Source of the DNA: Bacteroidota bacterium
GTDB lineage: Bacteria; Bacteroidota; Bacteroidia; Palsa-965
Direction of reading: 5' to 3'
NCBI GenBank assembly: GCA_016194975.1
Contig: JACQAM010000026.1
Span: 1-64,000, forward strand
Length of the DNA stretch: 64,000 nucleotides
Under the pieces are notes generated by a model. That model did not search any database. It was not told the origin of the DNA and worked only from the letters and a program-made list of their open reading frames with translations. Shown here one piece after another: positions 8,705 through 15,675 of the stretch (the stretch's first letter is position 1; each line of letters opens with the position of its first letter). Made by a program: the position numbers and the translations under genes.

Positions 8705-9691
8705 ATGGTAGAAATAATCTCCGACAGCAAAGAAATAAAACTGCTTCATAGACAGTTTCACAAGTCGCTTGACAAATACTTAGACAAAGAAGTGCCAATT
8801 TTTGTAGGCTTTCCTGCGGGCAGTTTTCAAGACACCGTTCAATATTCGACAGACTTGAATTTTTGGCTGACATACAACGAGACAGAATTAAATAGATATT
8901 GGAACGGCTTCGGAGTTGGCGAACCCATCAAGGACAAAATGAATTCTCTTACTGGAGAAATTAATTTTCCAAAGACAGACATTGACAGACGAGTTGCTGG
9001 AGCATTTGGAAGAGAGCCCAATGGAAACATTCTCGTCTTACATAGAGGAAAAATTGGCGGAGGAAAACCTGGTGTCGGAAAAAATCTCTTCGTTGGAAAC
9101 TTCAGAGGAGAATTTGTGACAGCAATGGACGGAGACACCGAAAATCAATTCTGTCTTGTCGGACAACTTAATTCAAAATTATTTCCAAGACAAGTTGCAG
9201 ATTTTATTTTTGAAATCAGGAGAATAAAAGACCTTGGCAACAGCGGACAGACAAACGGTTTTTCAGAGTTAAACAACTTCCAATTCTCAGACGAGCATTC
9301 AGGACAGACAATCTCTGAGCGTGAAGGACAGACAGTCATTGACAGAACACACGGAATAGTTGTAAATGCTTTAGCGCGTGAACTTGAAAAAAGAAAATAC
9401 AAAGTAGGCAACGACAGAAACCGTGACCTATTCATCCATAACGACAATAAAATCCAGACACTATTTGAAATTAAAACAAGTTCTGCAACACAAAATATTT
9501 ATTCTGCCGTTGGACAGTTAATCATTTACAGCATCCCAATTAAAAATGAAGTTCAACTCGTGACAGTTTTCCCAGACAAACTAAGCAAGACAGTTGAAAA
9601 ACGACTGGACAATATCGGAATACAGCAACTCTACTACGACTGGACAGACAACGAACCAACATTTCACGGACTGGACGACATACTAAAATAA
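8705..9691 (+). CDS. PD-(D/E)XK nuclease-domain protein
   Basis: Protein of 328 aa with an unrecognised N-terminal region of about 200 residues and a C-terminal restriction-endonuclease-like fold. The expected catalytic residues are Asp near 241 (RDLFIHND), Glu 255 and Lys 257 in FEIKTSS, and Gln 271 in GQLIIYS, which fits the PD-(D/E)XK plus Q-x-x-x-Y pattern of defence-related nucleases. The N-terminal half has a Gly-rich stretch (KIGGGKPGVGKN, about residues 119-130) that is not a canonical P-loop. It is the only gene of cassette 2. Anti-phage function is an inference from the fold and the cargo around it; the target is unknown. Confidence 0.65.
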   Translation: MVEIISDSKEIKLLHRQFHKSLDKYLDKEVPIFVGFPAGSFQDTVQYSTDLNFWLTYNETELNRYWNGFGVGEPIKDKMNSLTGEINFPKTDIDRRVAGAFGREPNGNILVLHRGKIGGGKPGVGKNLFVGNFRGEFVTAMDGDTENQFCLVGQLNSKLFPRQVADFIFEIRRIKDLGNSGQTNGFSELNNFQFSDEHSGQTISEREGQTVIDRTHGIVVNALARELEKRKYKVGNDRNRDLFIHNDNKIQTLFEIKTSSATQNIYSAVGQLIIYSIPIKNEVQLVTVFPDKLSKTVEKRLDNIGIQQLYYDWTDNEPTFHGLDDILK

Positions 9692-9698
9692 ATTGCCA

Positions 9699-9835
9699 GC
9701 CACTAACATCACCTTTGCGTCAGGCGGGCTTCGGTGGTGCGGGAAAGTTTGTAACATCGCATTTGCATTCGTGTCGGGGGACAGGACTTCGTCCCGTCAC
9801 CCCGCCCGAACGCAAAGCTGAGGAACGTTACTTGG
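9699..9835 (+). other. attC-like cassette recombination site C
   Basis: Left arm core 9713-9728 (CTTTGCGTCAGGCGGG) pairs with 9801-9817 with one bulged base and one A-C mismatch. Edges are TAAC (9704-9707) and GTTA (9827-9830). The left edge GCCACTAA complements TTAGTGGC at 8677-8684 exactly. The loop holds a small extra hairpin at about 9776-9802. The right edge TTACTTG matches site D only at 6 of 7 positions. Confidence 0.7.
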
Positions 9836-9875
9836 AGACACTCCGAACATCAAACTAATTGCATGAAAATAAACT

Positions 9876-10484
9876 ATGACAAACAACGAACTTGAAACTA
9901 AAATTCTGACAACAATTAAAGCTAAGCGGACTTTCCAAAAGTCATTTTCAGATTTAGTCAAGGACTTTGAAATCAAATTCGCAAACTTTGACCCGACTGC
10001 AAACTGTTTTGAAATTGGTAATTACTTCGGGGCTAGGATAGGACAAGTTGCAGCAACAAAAAAATTAATTGCTGACGGTAAAATAAAAAGTGAATGGCTA
10101 AGAGAGTATGAAACTAAAAGTGGAAAGACCAAAAATGACTTTATCGGGCTTTATGTTTTCTTAAATGACAACTGTCCTTTCTATGTTGGTATATCAAAGG
10201 GTGTTATCGGGCGAATATTTCAACACACGAAAGGACACAACCACAACACTTCGACACTTGCATACAACATTGGACTAATACGCTACGAGCTTTTGACTGG
10301 ACAAAAACATCTTGGCGATAGAAAAGAATTAAACTTTAAAACAGAAGTAGAACCTGTTAAGGAATTTCTGTTAAGACAAAAAATTGCTTTGCTACCAATT
10401 GACAATCACGAAGAGCTTTATTTATTTGAAATATTTTGCTCAATGAAACTTCAGACATTTCTTAACAAATTTGAAACGCATTAA
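9876..10484 (+). CDS. GIY-YIG nuclease-domain protein
   Basis: Protein of 202 aa. The GIY half of the motif is GLYVF near residues 91-95, the YIG half is FYVGIS near 102-107, and an Arg-containing helix (GVIGRIFQHT) follows near 109-118, the usual layout of GIY-YIG endonuclease cores. An N-terminal helical region of about 85 residues is not recognised. It is the first gene of cassette 3 and lies 10 nt before the DUF2441-like gene, probably co-transcribed. A role in defence or DNA processing is inferred from the nuclease fold and the cassette setting. Confidence 0.65.
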   Translation: MTNNELETKILTTIKAKRTFQKSFSDLVKDFEIKFANFDPTANCFEIGNYFGARIGQVAATKKLIADGKIKSEWLREYETKSGKTKNDFIGLYVFLNDNCPFYVGISKGVIGRIFQHTKGHNHNTSTLAYNIGLIRYELLTGQKHLGDRKELNFKTEVEPVKEFLLRQKIALLPIDNHEELYLFEIFCSMKLQTFLNKFETH

Positions 10485-10494
10485 ATCAAAAAAT

Positions 10495-11019
10495 ATGTAT
10501 CGTGTAGATAAAAGAGATTGCACCATCGGAGAAACATTAATTGCTCCAGAAAACTCTTATCAAGTTTCGACCAGTTTCACAGACGATAAGCAAACTCTTG
10601 AACGAATTTTAGAGGAAGAAAAGCCAATAGACAAGCAAGGAGATAGAAAATCTGGACTTTTCATTTTTGCAGAACTTTCAGACGCAATTCGGTTTTCTTG
10701 TGTAATGACAGACAGTAAAATTTATCAAGTAATAGGACTTGCAGACACAGTATTTTATCACCGTGGAGATATGAACTTGACAGAAATAATGAGTAAAATA
10801 ATTGGGCAAGAAAGCGCTTTGAGAGAAATAGCAAAAAGTTATTGGCAAGGCGGCAAGACATTTAAGCCGTGCTGGGAAATTCTTGTTGACAAAGTTCAAG
10901 TAACAAAAATTATTGTTGGTGACAATGAAAATAGAAAAAGGATTTGTTCTGATTTTAAAATGGCCGCAGGACAAAACATTGAAAAGCTAGACTTTTATCT
11001 TACTCAACTTTCAGAATAA
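10495..11019 (+). CDS. DUF2441-like protein
   Basis: Protein of 174 aa beginning MYRVDKRDCTIGE. I preferred the ATG at 10495 to an upstream TTG at 10471 because it avoids overlap with the previous gene and matches the usual family start. The pattern of an early YRVDKRD, a central acidic EEEKP and a C-terminal WEILVDKVQVTKII resembles DUF2441, a family of unknown function sometimes compared with ADP-ribosyltransferase folds. No catalytic residue can be named with confidence. It is the second gene of cassette 3, between the GIY-YIG gene and site D. Confidence 0.55.
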   Translation: MYRVDKRDCTIGETLIAPENSYQVSTSFTDDKQTLERILEEEKPIDKQGDRKSGLFIFAELSDAIRFSCVMTDSKIYQVIGLADTVFYHRGDMNLTEIMSKIIGQESALREIAKSYWQGGKTFKPCWEILVDKVQVTKIIVGDNENRKRICSDFKMAAGQNIEKLDFYLTQLSE

Positions 11020-11088
11020 TGATTAGCCACTATAACAACCTTTGGTGCAGACCTCAAACACTTTTGCCTCGAACAGACAGCAGGGCAG

Positions 11089-11224
11089 CAGGTAACAGCA
11101 CATTTGCAATAGGCGGGGTTTCGTGCTCCGCAGACAGTTTTGTGGTAGCCGAAAGTTCAGTTCTCCGAATGAACATTTGTGCTGAAACGCCCGCCCATCG
11201 CAAATCTGCAAAACGTTATGCCCA
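11089..11224 (+). other. attC-like cassette recombination site D
   Basis: Arm cores 11102-11117 and 11190-11205 pair at 14 of 16 positions, both mismatches being A opposite C. Edges are TAAC (11093-11096) and GTTA (11215-11218). The right edge TTATGCCCA (11216-11224) is the exact reverse complement of TGGGCATAA at 13644-13652 (half-site E). The left edge CAGCAGGTAACAGCA is identical over 15 bases to that of site A, so sites A and D belong to one subfamily. Confidence 0.75.
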
Positions 11225-11971
11225 ATGCTAAAAAACAGCCAGACACCATTGACAACTGACAAATACTACAACGACATTAACAAAATGGTTTGTGACTTCT
11301 GTAACAGACACAAACTACAACTGCTGGACATTTTTTTAATTGGTAGCCGAGCATCCAGCAACGACAATACTCCATTGACAAATTCCGATTACGATTCAAT
11401 AATAATGTTAAAAGACAATCTCGGACTTGACGACTTAAAAAAAATAAGAGACGACTTGCAAAATAAAATAAATCAAATAGACAAACTCGACTTATATCAT
11501 TTTAAGTTTTTTAGTTTGTATGAATTTGAAAAAGCAAAACATTATGACGGTTTTAGAATTTTTGAGTTTCAATCACGCTTTAAATCACAGTTAGGGACAA
11601 TGGCTTTAAACTACAATTCTATTTCACTTGATAAATTTAATTTTATAAATTCAATACTTTTACAAGAAGTCAATGGAACATTAACTAATCCGGATATTTT
11701 AAAAAATATTTCAAACAACGAGAAATTGAAAAAAAGAGTTGAAAGAAATATTCAAATTTTAGAAAGCAAAAAAATTATTCCTTATTGCCATAAAACAAAT
11801 TACATAGAATATTGCATGGACAATGATGAACTGTATAGAGAATTTAAGCAATCAAAGTTCAATAAAGTGGGCTATGTTAATTTTCTTGACAAATATTTTA
11901 TGAGATTCAGACACGAATTTATTAATAGAGGAAAAATTTATTTAGACAATATAAATCAACTACAAAAATGA
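11225..11971 (+). CDS. Nucleotidyltransferase-fold protein (pol beta-like)
   Basis: Protein of 248 aa with the pol-beta nucleotidyltransferase signature: G40-S41 in LIGSRASS followed by D55 and D57 in NSDYDS, the metal-binding D-x-D. The C-terminal 130 residues are Lys-rich and helical and not recognised. The fold covers MNT-type antitoxins, antibiotic-modifying enzymes and oligonucleotide cyclases; nothing here fixes the substrate. The start ATG lies within 10 bases of the cassette edge. It overlaps the next gene by 4 nt (ATGA), so the three genes of cassette 4 form one translationally coupled operon. Confidence 0.65.
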   Translation: MLKNSQTPLTTDKYYNDINKMVCDFCNRHKLQLLDIFLIGSRASSNDNTPLTNSDYDSIIMLKDNLGLDDLKKIRDDLQNKINQIDKLDLYHFKFFSLYEFEKAKHYDGFRIFEFQSRFKSQLGTMALNYNSISLDKFNFINSILLQEVNGTLTNPDILKNISNNEKLKKRVERNIQILESKKIIPYCHKTNYIEYCMDNDELYREFKQSKFNKVGYVNFLDKYFMRFRHEFINRGKIYLDNINQLQK

Positions 11972-12693
11972 AAAAAGGAAAAAGAGAATTAACTTGGAAC
12001 GAAATTTTACACCAAGTAAAGTTTTGGATAGCCCTCATTCTTGCATTGTTACCATTGCTTACTGTTTTATATTTTACAATTTTTGATAAAGTCAAAGACA
12101 ATTACTTAATCGTTACTTTGGGTTTAATATCATTTCAAGTTGGTTTTTGTATAAATTTAGTTTATGAAATAATAAAAGAGCACAAAAAAAAGAATGAATC
12201 AGACATTACAAATATTAAATCACAAACGGAATTTTGGACGCATGGAAAAAAGTATGAGGAATTAATAATCATATCAATAAATGCAAATCATTTTATTGAA
12301 TCACTTGTAAATAATGAGATAAAGGTGAAAAATGTTAAACTGATTTTTCCAAACGATGACAGCATAAAAACATATTATGCTAATAATAAAAATGTCAATG
12401 ATAAAACTAAATCAATTTCCGCTGTTAGCGATTCAATTAATCTCGTTTCAAATAAATTAAACCAAGCCAAAACAGATAATATAATTTCATCTTTTGAAAT
12501 TAAGAAAATGGAAATGTTCCCTTCAACTTTTTTAGCAATTTTTGACGGACAAAAATGTTTGCACGGAAAATATTTTCCCGATAAATATAGAAGTGACACG
12601 ATTGGATTAAAAAGTATCGGTTGGATGGAAAAAGAACCGAATAAAGTTTTTTATCTTTATAAATATTTTTTAAATTTATGGGAATCCAATTGA
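11968..12693 (+). CDS. Two-TM membrane protein of unknown function
   Basis: Protein of 241 aa with two adjacent hydrophobic helices at about residues 18-41 and 46-68 and a cytosolic-looking C-terminal domain of about 170 residues rich in Asn and Lys. The end of that domain has FPSTFLAIFDGQKCLHGKYF, which I do not recognise. Middle gene of a coupled operon: its start overlaps the nucleotidyltransferase stop, and its stop directly abuts the hydrolase start. A two-TM protein beside a nucleotidyltransferase recalls signalling-effector pairs, but no known effector domain is visible. Confidence 0.55.
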   Translation: MKKGKRELTWNEILHQVKFWIALILALLPLLTVLYFTIFDKVKDNYLIVTLGLISFQVGFCINLVYEIIKEHKKKNESDITNIKSQTEFWTHGKKYEELIIISINANHFIESLVNNEIKVKNVKLIFPNDDSIKTYYANNKNVNDKTKSISAVSDSINLVSNKLNQAKTDNIISSFEIKKMEMFPSTFLAIFDGQKCLHGKYFPDKYRSDTIGLKSIGWMEKEPNKVFYLYKYFLNLWESN

Positions 12694-13497
12694 ATGAAAG
12701 AATTTGAAACAAACTATTTAATCGTTACAATAGACAGTTGCAGATGGGATACATTTTGTTCTGCTAATATGCCATATATTAAAGGCAAATCTTCCTTTCG
12801 CAAAGCATATTCTCAAGGAACATACACCTTACCTTCTCATAAATCAATTTACCAAGGCATTTTACCTTCCGTGTATGAGAAGATACCATATTATAATAGG
12901 TTTGCGAAATCATTATTCAGAATCAACAATAGAGAAGTTGCAACTAATAGTTTGGTAACTTTTAGAGGTGGGACAAAGAATATAATAGAAGGATTTAATG
13001 AAAAAAAATATTTCACATTGGGAATAGGAGCAATGGAATGGTTTAGACACATTGAATTAACAGACGGTTTTCAAAAATTCTTTTATACTGCAATTAATGC
13101 CAAAAAGCAATGTGAAATATTTTTTGAAACAATTTCTAAAATTAAAGAACCATTTTTTGCTTTAATAAATTTTGGAGAAACTCATGAACCATATGAATAC
13201 GGAAGACAAATTGAACCCACTCTTAATTCACGCTCAAGAATGCGTTCATTTATAAACTATGGTTTTTTACAAGATGAAATGAATAAACAGATTAGTGCTT
13301 GCGAATATTTGGATTTAATGTTCACAGATTTAATCTGTAATATTGAAAAAACAATTTCAAGAGGGACAGTGGTTATTATTTGCTCCGACCATGGAGAATG
13401 TTTCGGAGAAGATGGATTATATGGACATGGATTTTATCATCAAAAAATTATTGAAGTGCCTTTGGGAATTTTTGAAATTAATTGTAAAATATTATGA
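12694..13497 (+). CDS. Alkaline phosphatase/sulfatase superfamily hydrolase
   Basis: Protein of 267 aa lacking a signal peptide. The N-terminal metal-binding motif is VTIDSCRWD (D14, D19). The nucleophile region is TYTLPSHKS near residues 46-54, in which Thr or Ser occupies the place of the sulfatase Cys, so a phosphoesterase or phosphotransferase is more likely than a sulfatase. The C-terminal metal site is SDHGE near residues 231-235, followed by GHGFYHQ. It is shorter than typical sulfatases and ends soon after the second metal site. Third gene of the cassette 4 operon; substrate unknown. Confidence 0.6.
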   Translation: MKEFETNYLIVTIDSCRWDTFCSANMPYIKGKSSFRKAYSQGTYTLPSHKSIYQGILPSVYEKIPYYNRFAKSLFRINNREVATNSLVTFRGGTKNIIEGFNEKKYFTLGIGAMEWFRHIELTDGFQKFFYTAINAKKQCEIFFETISKIKEPFFALINFGETHEPYEYGRQIEPTLNSRSRMRSFINYGFLQDEMNKQISACEYLDLMFTDLICNIEKTISRGTVVIICSDHGECFGEDGLYGHGFYHQKIIEVPLGIFEINCKIL

Positions 13498-13643
13498 TTC
13501 GCCTTTCTTGACAGACAGTTACACGGTGGACAATTTCGCAATGGAAAAAAAAAGACAAAAAAAAGCACGGTGGACAGCATCGCAATTATACAACGCTTTT
13601 CTCGGCTGACAGTTTTTCTAGCGGACACAGATGACAACAGCAC

Positions 13644-13690
13644 TGGGCATAACAGCGGTGGCCGTTGCCCGCCCGGTTTGGGTCGGGCAG
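13644..13690 (+). other. Truncated attC-like half-site E
   Basis: The left edge TGGGCATAAC (13644-13653) complements the cassette 4 start at 11216-11224 over nine bases, and a GC-rich left arm follows (GGTGGCCGTTGCCCGCCC). No right arm or GTTA edge is found downstream; transposase-derived sequence takes its place. The gap 13498-14329 holds this half-site, the transposase remnant and the higBA promoter. Confidence 0.6.
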
Positions 13691-13784
13691 GCACAACTCT
13701 CAATTTCAAAAAATAATTCCCCTATTCGCCCGAATAGCGCAACTCATTCCCGCTCCTCCGAAATTCACAACACAATTTTTTCTG

Positions 13785-14218
13785 TTAATGGCAAACGGAA
13801 AATATTTTCCAGCGAAAAACAATGTTCATAAACAACAAAAAAATGTTCATCGTCTTCTGAATTTCTCCCGAGACTTCGGGATTCCTCATCTCCATCGCCA
13901 CCACTTTTATTTTTTTCTCCCTGTAGTTCATCCACTTTTTGAGATTGTACGCAATCGCGGCGCCGATCATGAATTTATTGGCTCCCGATAGCTATCGGGA
14001 CTAATTCCGCGCGTCCAAATTCTTTTCATCCCGCGGAAATTAATCAGTGTGCCAAGGACAGGTTCGACCGTTGAGCTGCGCATTTTTTTCAGTTGTTTTG
14101 CTTTTTGTGTTTTCAGTCGCTCGTGCATTTCATCGTAGAGCGGTTTGTGTATGCTGTCATCCAATTTTTTAAAATCACTTTTTCCGATGCATTCACTCCG
14201 CAGCGGGCAATTCTTGCA
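13785..14218 (-). pseudogene. IS1182-like transposase C-terminal remnant
   Basis: On the - strand the sequence encodes a Cys motif of the form C-x2-C-P-x4-C (CKNCPLRSEC, ending near 14190) and then STVEPVLGTLINFRGMKR, typical of the end of IS1182-family transposases. After a frame change at the palindrome 13983-14000 it continues with ANKFMIGAAIAYNLKKWMNY. The N-terminal DDE portion is missing and no terminal inverted repeats were found. The upstream end stops exactly where the next cassette begins (14219). Dead by truncation and frameshift. Confidence 0.75.
13983..14000. repeat. 18-bp perfect palindrome
   Basis: TCCCGATAGCTATCGGGA is perfectly self-complementary. It lies exactly where the transposase remnant changes frame, so it was probably inserted there or marks the lesion. 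A related short hairpin (CCCGAGACTTCGGG) occurs at about 13868-13881 within the same remnant. Confidence 0.7.
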
Positions 14219-14273
14219 TTATGCGTCATTGCTCAGACAGACACTTCCGACTATCCGACAGCCAAAAAATAAA

Positions 14274-14318
14274 TTTGCAGACATCGAATTAATTGCTTAC
14301 CTTTAACGTTAGTAACGT
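14274..14318 (+). promoter_or_regulatory. higBA promoter and probable HigA operator
   Basis: TTTG (14274-14277), a 20-nt spacer and TACCTTTA (14298-14305) fit the Bacteroidota promoter with one mismatch. Directly downstream is a perfect inverted repeat, ACGTTA-G-TAACGT (14306-14318), which would cover the transcription start. It ends 11 nt before the higB ATG. Autorepression by HigA at this site is the natural reading. Confidence 0.6.
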
Positions 14319-14329
14319 ATTTCGATACT

Positions 14330-14611
14330 ATGATTATATCTTTCGGTGACAAGACGATCCAAAAAATATGGGAAGGCGAACGTGTAAAAAGTTTCTCGAC
14401 AGACATACAAGAAAAAGCTCGTAGAAAATTAAGAATGCTTAATAACTCGGTAGACATAAAAGATTTATTGATTCCTCCTTCAAATATGCTTGAGAGACTC
14501 AAGGGAAATCTCAAAGACTTTCATTCCATCAGAGTAAATAACCAATGGCGCATCATTTTTCATTGGCACAATGGAAATGCAAGTAATGTTCAATTAATCG
14601 ACTATCACTAA
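14330..14611 (+). CDS. higB: HigB-type toxin of the RelE superfamily
   Basis: 93-aa basic protein with the compact RelE/HigB fold; such toxins are ribosome-dependent mRNA interferases. Visible family features are an N-terminal strand, a Lys/Arg-rich helix (QEKARRKLRML) and the C-terminal SIRVNNQWRIIFHWHNG strands carrying the conserved Arg and Trp residues. It precedes its antitoxin by 4 nt, the usual toxin-first order of higBA. The cassette edge TTATGCG lies at 14219-14225, so promoter, toxin and antitoxin together make up cassette 6. Confidence 0.85.
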   Translation: MIISFGDKTIQKIWEGERVKSFSTDIQEKARRKLRMLNNSVDIKDLLIPPSNMLERLKGNLKDFHSIRVNNQWRIIFHWHNGNASNVQLIDYH

Positions 14612-14615
14612 GACA

Positions 14616-14915
14616 ATGAAAAAACTAAAAAACATTCACCCCGGAGAAATTCTCCAAGAAGAATTTTTAATTCCACTTGACATTAGTGCGTACCGGCTTT
14701 CTAAAGAAATAGGTATTCCTCAGACAAGAGTTTCTGAGATTGTCAAAGGCAACAGACGAATAACTGCGGACACCGCTCTCAGACTTTCCATATTTTTTGG
14801 TAACTCCGCTAAGTTTTGGCTCGGACTTCAGGACGACTTCGACATCGAAGACGAAAAAAGACACAAACAAAAAGACCTGAGGTTAATCAAGCGATACGTT
14901 CGCAATGCCGCATAA
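14616..14915 (+). CDS. higA: HigA-type antitoxin with XRE helix-turn-helix
   Basis: 99-aa antitoxin. It begins with the family hallmark IHPGEILQEEFL and has an XRE helix-turn-helix at about residues 25-65 (ISAYRLSKEIGIPQTRVSEIVKGNRRIT). The following STADTA-like helix ends with FWLGLQDDFD. It neutralises HigB and represses the operon, most likely through the palindrome at 14306-14318. The stop codon lies almost at the left edge of site F. Confidence 0.88.
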   Translation: MKKLKNIHPGEILQEEFLIPLDISAYRLSKEIGIPQTRVSEIVKGNRRITADTALRLSIFFGNSAKFWLGLQDDFDIEDEKRHKQKDLRLIKRYVRNAA

Positions 14916-15042
14916 CACGGGGCAATTGCGTCAGCGGGCGGACGTCGGAATAGAAACATTGAGCAATAAATAAACTTGGGTGCGTGCAGACAGTTTTGTG
15001 TTCCAAATCCGCCACTTCTCCAATCTGCAAAACGTTAGCACT
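14902..15042 (+). other. attC-like cassette recombination site F, arms poorly matched
   Basis: Edges are TAAC (14913-14916) and GTTA (15034-15037). The left edge at 14902-14915 is complementary at 13 of 14 positions to the cassette 6 start at 14219-14232. Unlike sites A-D the arms barely pair: the left arm (GCAATTGCGTCAGCGGGCGG) resembles site C, while the right arm (CCGCCACTTCTCCAA) is almost that of site A. The site looks like a hybrid of two attC subtypes. Confidence 0.6.
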
Positions 15043-15085
15043 AATAGGGGCGGACAGACAATTCGGAAATCTTAAATGGACATCT

Positions 15086-15583
15086 ATGATAAAGTTTAAT
15101 CGGGCAGACATACAAGACAAGTACTACATTCTTGAAATTTATAACTGCCCGACAGATGTAATAATGTTTGCTGCAAATTTAGGTGCGGAAAATATTACAA
15201 TTGAAAATTACAAACATCATGGAAAAGACCACTCCCCTCTTTTCTTAAGTATTCCGTGCGACAATCAAACTGTAATACCTAAACCTAAACGGTATGACAT
15301 GGATTTTGAAATTACTAAATCGGACTTTAATAATCTTAAATCAATTTGGCATTCCAATGGTTGTTATGCAATTTTCCATGAGATTACAGACCTAAGATTT
15401 AAAGCGACAGATCTTAATGACATAGCTCGATACAAAGCTCTCGACAATTTTAAGTGGACATTGGAATTAGCAATTCCAGGCTCTGCTTCTGACGGTTGGG
15501 GACGCATAACATCACCGGACAAGACAATAATTGAGAAAATAGAAAACTATATAAAAACTATATACACAAGTTCGTGCCATTGA
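15086..15583 (+). CDS. Hypothetical protein, last cassette
   Basis: 165-aa protein of unknown function starting MIKFNRADIQDKYY; an upstream in-frame ATG at 14984 lies inside site F and was not used. The sequence is mixed alpha/beta without signal peptide, TM segment or recognisable catalytic motif. The cassette context suggests accessory, possibly immunity-type, cargo. The 3' attC of this cassette is missing: only TAGTGCT at 15658-15664 resembles the edge expected from its start (TTAGCACTA at 15035). The histidine operon follows directly. Confidence 0.5.
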   Translation: MIKFNRADIQDKYYILEIYNCPTDVIMFAANLGAENITIENYKHHGKDHSPLFLSIPCDNQTVIPKPKRYDMDFEITKSDFNNLKSIWHSNGCYAIFHEITDLRFKATDLNDIARYKALDNFKWTLELAIPGSASDGWGRITSPDKTIIEKIENYIKTIYTSSCH

Positions 15584-15675
15584 CAATACGAGATTCTTGA
15601 AGAAAATCGGACAGCTTACAAAAGATCAGAAAATAAAGCTTAAAAATAATTTACGAATAGTGCTCGACATCCAGA

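Noticed and set aside
13785-14218. Functional insertion sequence
   Set aside because: N-terminal catalytic part missing, frame broken at a palindrome, no terminal repeats found.
849-15042. CRISPR array
   Set aside because: The repeated hairpins are 0.1-8 kb apart, contain genes between them and are not short direct repeats with uniform spacers.
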